A stretch of 10,776 nucleotides of DNA from Sulfurimonas sp. (lineage in GTDB: Bacteria; Campylobacterota; Campylobacteria; Campylobacterales; Sulfurimonadaceae). Under the pieces are notes generated by a model that saw nothing but the letters and a program-made list of their open reading frames with translations, ran no database searches and was not told the origin of the DNA. Positions within the stretch are counted from its first letter, which is position 1. Every line of letters begins with the position of its first letter. The position numbers were made by a program, and so were the translations under genes. The stretch spans positions 1-10,776 of the forward strand of contig JALUKS010000093.1 in NCBI GenBank assembly GCA_027056465.1, written 5' to 3'. This document shows positions 6,530 through 10,776 of the stretch, in pieces.

Positions 6530-8212
6530 ATGAAAAAGTTAGCAGAGCAAACAAAAGGGATGAGTATCCTATATGTAGAGGATGAAGAGAGTGTAAGAGA
6601 GCAGACAAAGGCGATACTCGGTATGCTTTTTGAGCATGTAGATGTAGCCTTTGATGGAGAGGATGGTTGGCAAAAGTACCAAAATAGCTCTTATGACATC
6701 GTTTTTACAGACATCAGTATGCCACGAATGAATGGTATAGAACTCTCTAAAAAGATCAAAGAGAGAGATGTTTTTCAGTTAGTAGTGATAGTTTCAGCAT
6801 ACAATAGTGCAGATTACCTTCTTGAAGCGATTGAGATAGGGGTAGATGGTTTTGTACTCAAGCCGATTGAGATGGATAAAATGCTATTAGTTATTAGAAA
6901 ACTAGTTGATTCTATTTTGTCTAAAAAAATTATGCAAGCATATAGAGAAAACCTTGAAAAAGAGGTGATTGAAAAGACTCGTATGATTAAAGAACAGGCT
7001 ATGACCGACAATTTAACAGGTCTTCAAAACCATTTTTCTCTCAATCAATATTTAGCAAAGAGTGCTAAAAACCATATTTTAATGATTATAAATATTGATA
7101 ATTTTGATAGTATAAATACCGTCTATGGATATGAAAATGGTAATTTTGTTATCTCCTCATTTGCAAATATATTAGAAAAGAACATGTTAGAAAAAGCAAG
7201 CTTATATTACTTAGGAAATGATGAGTTTGGGATTTTGTGTGATGAAAGTTATGGACAAGATAGGGTAGAGAGGTATGCAAATGATTTACAATCTCTCATA
7301 CTCATATCAACACTCACTTTTAATGGAAACTTTTTGAGGGCTACGGTCACAATGGCAATAGCTACAGGAAATAAAAATCTTTTTAAACATGCACATATGG
7401 CACTTAAAGAGGGAAAAAAAGAGGGAAAAAATCGTATTAAGATTTATGACAAAAATTTAAAGATTGAGAAACTTCAGTTAAGGATACAGGAGTTTGGTCC
7501 TATTTTAAGAGATGCTATTGATTCTGACAATATTGTTCCCTATTTTCAGCCTATAGTAGATAACAGAACAAAAACTATCCACAAGTATGAGTGTTTAGCC
7601 CGTATGCATCATGATGGTAAAGTTTATTCTCCTTTTTATTTCATAGATATTGCAGAGATGACGGGACTCCTCCCTATCATAACAAGAATTATAATTGATA
7701 AATCATTTCAAATGTTTCAACATAATAAGCACACTTTTTCTATAAATATTACCGAAATAGACTTGAATGATAACTATCTTAAAGAGTACTTGTTAGAAAA
7801 GCTCCAAGAGTATTCTATAAACTCTTCTCGTGTCATTTTAGAAGTTTTAGAGGGAATAAGTACAACAGGTGTAGAGGAGTCACTCAAACAGCTTAATGAA
7901 CTTAGAGAGCTTGGTTTTCCCATAGCTATAGATGATTTTGGAGCAGAAAACTCAAACTTTGAGAGAGTGAATTCTATGCATGTTGATTTTATAAAGATAG
8001 ATGGAAGTTTTGTCAAAAATATCGCTACAGATGAGAAGTCATACTCCATTGTAAAAACTATTTCAGAATTTTCTAAAAGTATTGGGGCAAAGGTAATTGC
8101 TGAGTATGTCCATAACAAAGAGGTACAAGACCTTGTAGAAAAACTAGATATTGAGTACTCTCAAGGGTACTATTTTTCAGAACCGAAACCGGAGTTAATA
8201 GATGATATTTGA
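6530..8212 (+). CDS. response regulator with REC, GGDEF (degenerate) and EAL domains
   Basis: A 560-residue cytoplasmic c-di-GMP signalling protein. REC is at about 11-130: acidic pocket Glu17/Asp18, phospho-acceptor Asp61 in FTDISMP, Ser89 and Lys111. A helical linker (about 131-156) leads to a GGDEF domain (about 157-309) whose signature reads GNDEF at 229-233; no RxxD inhibitory site precedes it. EAL spans about 320-555, with the name motif as ECL (Glu354), Asn406 in SINITEID, Glu438, DDFGAENSN at 468-476, Lys489 and Asp491 in FIKIDGSF, Glu525 in IAEYV, and QGYYFSEP at 545-552. Metal and water ligands of phosphodiesterases therefore look retained. I infer phosphorylation-controlled c-di-GMP hydrolysis with the GGDEF domain weak or regulatory. 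ATG 6530 is preferred over ATG 6518 because GGAAAG lies just upstream of it. No intact kinase lies immediately upstream; only a relic does. Confidence 0.92.
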   Translation: MKKLAEQTKGMSILYVEDEESVREQTKAILGMLFEHVDVAFDGEDGWQKYQNSSYDIVFTDISMPRMNGIELSKKIKERDVFQLVVIVSAYNSADYLLEAIEIGVDGFVLKPIEMDKMLLVIRKLVDSILSKKIMQAYRENLEKEVIEKTRMIKEQAMTDNLTGLQNHFSLNQYLAKSAKNHILMIINIDNFDSINTVYGYENGNFVISSFANILEKNMLEKASLYYLGNDEFGILCDESYGQDRVERYANDLQSLILISTLTFNGNFLRATVTMAIATGNKNLFKHAHMALKEGKKEGKNRIKIYDKNLKIEKLQLRIQEFGPILRDAIDSDNIVPYFQPIVDNRTKTIHKYECLARMHHDGKVYSPFYFIDIAEMTGLLPIITRIIIDKSFQMFQHNKHTFSINITEIDLNDNYLKEYLLEKLQEYSINSSRVILEVLEGISTTGVEESLKQLNELRELGFPIAIDDFGAENSNFERVNSMHVDFIKIDGSFVKNIATDEKSYSIVKTISEFSKSIGAKVIAEYVHNKEVQDLVEKLDIEYSQGYYFSEPKPELIDDI

Positions 8213-8355
8213 AAATATTTTCCTTCGATGGAGTTGAAAATCTCTGTTGCTAGTACCCGATATTCACTACTTTGATGCTTCTTTTAGAGTCAGATGATAG
8301 TGAAGAAGATGACGACGATGATGATGAATCTTTAGAATTTTTTTAGGAGTAAATA
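8213..8355 (+). other. 143-bp gap with acidic 23-codon reading frame
   Basis: No clear promoter or terminator is visible. Within it, ATG at 8275 opens 23 codons ending in TAG at 8344-8346. The peptide starts MLLLESDDSEE, continues with six Asp, and ends ESLEFF. The nine codons at 8302-8328 are all GAA/GAT/GAC. The frame can be extended back to a stop at 8251 without an earlier ATG, and no ribosome site precedes 8275. The stop overlaps the AGGAG used by the kinase gene, the arrangement typical of the 3' end of an upstream gene in an operon. I read it as the acidic tail of a lost gene, or less likely as a coupled leader peptide. Confidence 0.45.
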
Positions 8356-10659
8356 ATGAAAACATATAATTATGAAGCGAAAGATAAAAACTTAGATACA
8401 CTTTTTGCAGGTGAGTATGAGGAGATTTTTGCATCTTCTTCTGTACTTATCCAAGTTTTTTCAGGAGAAGGGAAAGAGAAGTTTCAAGAGTTACTTTCCT
8501 ATTTGGAAAAAACATTTCCAAAGGCTACTCTTATCGCTTCATCAACGGATGGGGAGATAACTGCTGATAGAGTTCTTTTGAGAAGTAGTGTTATATCCAT
8601 CTCTCTCTTTGAGGCAACTGAGTTGAAAATTGCCTATAGTAATGAGAGTGATAGTTTTCTTTTAGGGGAGCAACTTGCAAAAAAACTCGTTACTCCAAAA
8701 ACAAAACTGTTAATTGCCTTTGCTGATGGACTTTTGTGTAATGGGGAGGAGTTTTTAAATGGTATCTACTCTAGTGCTCCCGATGTAAAAGTAGCTGGTG
8801 GTCTCTCAGGTGATAATGCAGAGTTTGTAAACTGTTATATAGGATGTGAGGGCAGTTTGTTTGATACGGGCGCAGTAGCAGTTGCTCTTGATTCTGATAT
8901 CTTACAAGTAGAGAGTTTATATAACTTTGGGTGGACAAAGATAGGTATAACCCATATAGTAACACACTCTGATAAGAACAGAGTTTACACTATAGATGGT
9001 ATAAGTGCTGTAGATTTTTATAAGAAGTATTTAGGTGGTAACATCGCTGAACAACTCCCTATAACAGGTGTTGAATTTCCTCTTATTATCCAAAAGAAGG
9101 GTGTGGATGTTGCTCGAGCAGTTTTACAAAAGCATAATGATGGTAGTTTGAGTTTTGCAGGAAATATTGTAGAAGGTTTAGAGGTTTATTTAGGTATAGG
9201 TGATGTAAATAAAATTGTTCACACTCCTTTGAAGCAGAAGAGTTTAGCTGTTGAAAGTTTTTATATCTACTCTTGTATGGCTCGTAGAAGATTTTTAAAT
9301 GAGTTGATTGTAGAGGAGTTAAAACCATTCTCTGCTTTAGCTCCAACGAGTGGATTTTTTACTTATGGGGAGTTCTATACAGAGAGAAAACCAGAACTTC
9401 TTAATCAAACTCTAACGGCTGTATCGCTTACTGAATCAACACAAACAAAAGAGATAGTAGAAAGTGTAGCTCCAAAGGATGAAGCTTCCCGTTCAAATAC
9501 ACTCTCAGCACTTATGCATATCTTAAATGTGACTACAAAAGAGTTACATCATGAGAGCAAGAAGCAAGAGAGTCTAAAAACACAACTTGCAGCACAGAGA
9601 AAGAGTTTTAAACTTATGCAGGAGTTGGTACACTTTGGAAGTTGGGAGCTAGATATAGAGAGCGAAGAAATTAGTTGGTCAGAGGAGTCTTATGATAGTA
9701 GGGAAGAAGCTTCTCCTGTGAGAAGTTCAAGCTATCAAGAGTTTCTTGATAGAGTTTTAGAAGAGGATAGAGAAAAAGTAGAAAATTTCAAAAAATCTTT
9801 ATATGATGGTAGTGTTCACTCTATAGAGATTAGGGCTAACGGTGTTGATGGTAAATATCTGACAATGATAGAGACTGCAAAACTGATATATAAAGATGCA
9901 AAACCTTGTAAAATAGTGGGTATTTCTATGGATATAACGGAGATGAAGTTTAAAGATACTCTTATCTCCCAACAATCCAAACTAGCACAGATGGGGGAGA
10001 TGGTAACGATGATAGCCCATCAGTGGAGACAACCACTCAATGCCATTAGTGCAGCAGCTATCAAGTTGAGTATGCAAAACGAGATGGATATGATTACAAG
10101 TAAAAGTATCAAAGAGACTACTGCATTCATAGAAGATATGACACAGGATATGTCACAAACTATTAATGACTTTATGAACTTTACAAAGCCAACAGATGAG
10201 AAGAAACTTGTTAAACTTCAAGATATTATAGATGATATTATGCGCTTAATGAGTGCCCAACTCAAAAATCATAACATTGAGTTTATAAGTGAGATAGAAG
10301 AGGGATTGTCTTTTTTAACCTACAAAAAAGATTTAGAACATGTATTTATAAATCTCTTCTCAAATGCACGAGATGCTTTTGAAGAGGGAGATAGAGAGGT
10401 AAAACAGATAAGAGTAAAAGCTTATGTGGAAGATGAGAGGTGTATCATAAAGGTAAGTGATACGGCAGGTGGTATAAAGAGTGATGTGATAGGAAGGATT
10501 TTTGAACCTTACTTTACAACTAAAGAGCAAGGTAAAGGTACAGGACTAGGACTTTTTATGAGTAAGAAGATGGTTTTAGAGACTCTTAGTGGTAGGCTAG
10601 ATGTAGAAAATATAGATGATGGAGTAGAATTTACTCTAGTATTAGGGGGTTGTGAATGA
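8356..10659 (+). CDS. soluble FIST-domain sensor histidine kinase with PAS-like region
   Basis: A 767-residue kinase with no membrane segment, so it senses in the cytoplasm. FIST N (about 27-215) and FIST C (about 218-348, ending in TSGFFTYGEFY) form a ligand-binding input thought to bind small molecules such as amino acids. A short helix (about 380-415) leads to a PAS-like region (about 415-530; FGSWELDIE at 427-435, closing VGISMDITEMK at 521-531). The kinase core has the H-box AHQWRQPLNAIS with His555, N-box NLFSNARDA at 666-674 (Asn670), G1 as DTAGG at 702-706 (Thr where Asn is usual), F-box FEPYFTTK at 716-723 and G2 GKGTGLGL at 726-733. All catalytic elements are present. The ATG is preceded by AGGAG. 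Its TGA overlaps the next ATG, a response regulator and the likely phosphotransfer partner. Confidence 0.93.
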   Translation: MKTYNYEAKDKNLDTLFAGEYEEIFASSSVLIQVFSGEGKEKFQELLSYLEKTFPKATLIASSTDGEITADRVLLRSSVISISLFEATELKIAYSNESDSFLLGEQLAKKLVTPKTKLLIAFADGLLCNGEEFLNGIYSSAPDVKVAGGLSGDNAEFVNCYIGCEGSLFDTGAVAVALDSDILQVESLYNFGWTKIGITHIVTHSDKNRVYTIDGISAVDFYKKYLGGNIAEQLPITGVEFPLIIQKKGVDVARAVLQKHNDGSLSFAGNIVEGLEVYLGIGDVNKIVHTPLKQKSLAVESFYIYSCMARRRFLNELIVEELKPFSALAPTSGFFTYGEFYTERKPELLNQTLTAVSLTESTQTKEIVESVAPKDEASRSNTLSALMHILNVTTKELHHESKKQESLKTQLAAQRKSFKLMQELVHFGSWELDIESEEISWSEESYDSREEASPVRSSSYQEFLDRVLEEDREKVENFKKSLYDGSVHSIEIRANGVDGKYLTMIETAKLIYKDAKPCKIVGISMDITEMKFKDTLISQQSKLAQMGEMVTMIAHQWRQPLNAISAAAIKLSMQNEMDMITSKSIKETTAFIEDMTQDMSQTINDFMNFTKPTDEKKLVKLQDIIDDIMRLMSAQLKNHNIEFISEIEEGLSFLTYKKDLEHVFINLFSNARDAFEEGDREVKQIRVKAYVEDERCIIKVSDTAGGIKSDVIGRIFEPYFTTKEQGKGTGLGLFMSKKMVLETLSGRLDVENIDDGVEFTLVLGGCE

Positions 10660-10776
10660 GAAATGATTTAGAGATATATAAAGAGCTTAACATCTTATGT
10701 GTTGATGATGATATTTCCATTGTTCAAATTTATAGGGAGCTGTTTTCACTCCTTTTTAAAAATGTATATATCGCTT
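10656..10776 (+). CDS. response regulator receiver protein, N-terminus only
   Basis: Starts at ATG 10656 inside the kinase stop (ATGA overlap), with a GGGGGT stretch upstream that can serve as ribosome site. The 40 readable codons give a short helical lead and then LNILCVDDDISIVQIY, the first strand of a receiver domain with the acidic Asp triad (about residues 17-19) that binds Mg2+, followed by the start of helix 1. The phospho-acceptor Asp and any output domain lie outside the window. Position and overlap make it the probable partner of the FIST kinase. Confidence 0.85.
   Translation, partial: MRNDLEIYKELNILCVDDDISIVQIYRELFSLLFKNVYIA

Noticed and set aside
7406..7429. 12-bp tandem duplication within the GGDEF domain (AAAGAGGGAAAA twice)
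   Set aside because: It encodes KEGKKEGK, which aligns with the normal ALYEAKKEGKNR end of GGDEF domains, so it is family sequence that happens to repeat, not an insertion.
8211..8222. Perfect 12-bp palindrome GAAAATATTTTC at the end of the REC-GGDEF-EAL gene
   Set aside because: All-AT core, no G+C stem and no following T-run, so it is not a convincing terminator; common by chance at this composition.

Overview
The window looks like chromosomal DNA of a free-living member of the Campylobacterota (Sulfurimonas/Sulfurovum/Arcobacter-like). This rests on the AT-rich, tightly packed genes, the folD-lepB pairing known from this phylum, a small mono-haem cytochrome c, and histidine kinases with the HQWRQPLN-type H-box and response regulators of a style common there. 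The assignment is made by recognition only, not by a search.

Left half (1-4955, minus strand): a compact housekeeping operon reading right to left: folD (one-carbon folate metabolism), lepB (signal peptidase I), an M50 site-2-protease-family membrane protein, rpiB (ribose-5-phosphate isomerase B), a small membrane-anchored coiled-coil protein, apt (adenine salvage), and finally a DUF262 (GmrSD/ParB-like nuclease family) gene that runs off the left edge. Gaps are 0-12 nt or overlaps, and several ribosome sites lie on the stop codon of the gene before. The DUF262 gene looks like an acquired passenger. Its last ~44 readable codons change character at a GTTRRRY-type motif, which suggests a recombination junction.

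Centre (4956-6278): folD and a plus-strand cytochrome c gene diverge from a 61-bp gap in which the two -10 elements lie on the same bases. The cytochrome gene overlaps by 4 nt a CitE/HpcH-like lyase gene.

Right half (6279-10776, plus strand): a signalling block. A REC-GGDEF-EAL protein (degenerate GNDEF signature, EAL residues largely kept) is followed by a soluble FIST-PAS-like histidine kinase whose stop overlaps the start of another response regulator, cut by the window edge. The two larger gaps are not empty. Positions 6290-6512 hold a decayed histidine-kinase fragment that aligns with the downstream kinase without gaps over 55 codons, including two in-frame stops. Positions 8213-8355 end in a very acidic 23-codon reading frame that looks like the tail of a lost gene.

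The signalling genes plausibly connect a cytoplasmic ligand (FIST) to phosphotransfer and c-di-GMP turnover, but partner assignment is inference. I found no CRISPR, tRNA, rRNA or complete insertion sequence, and no clearly undescribed defence or mobile system. The most informative non-obvious structures are the kinase relic, the promoter lying inside it, and the DUF262 3' junction.
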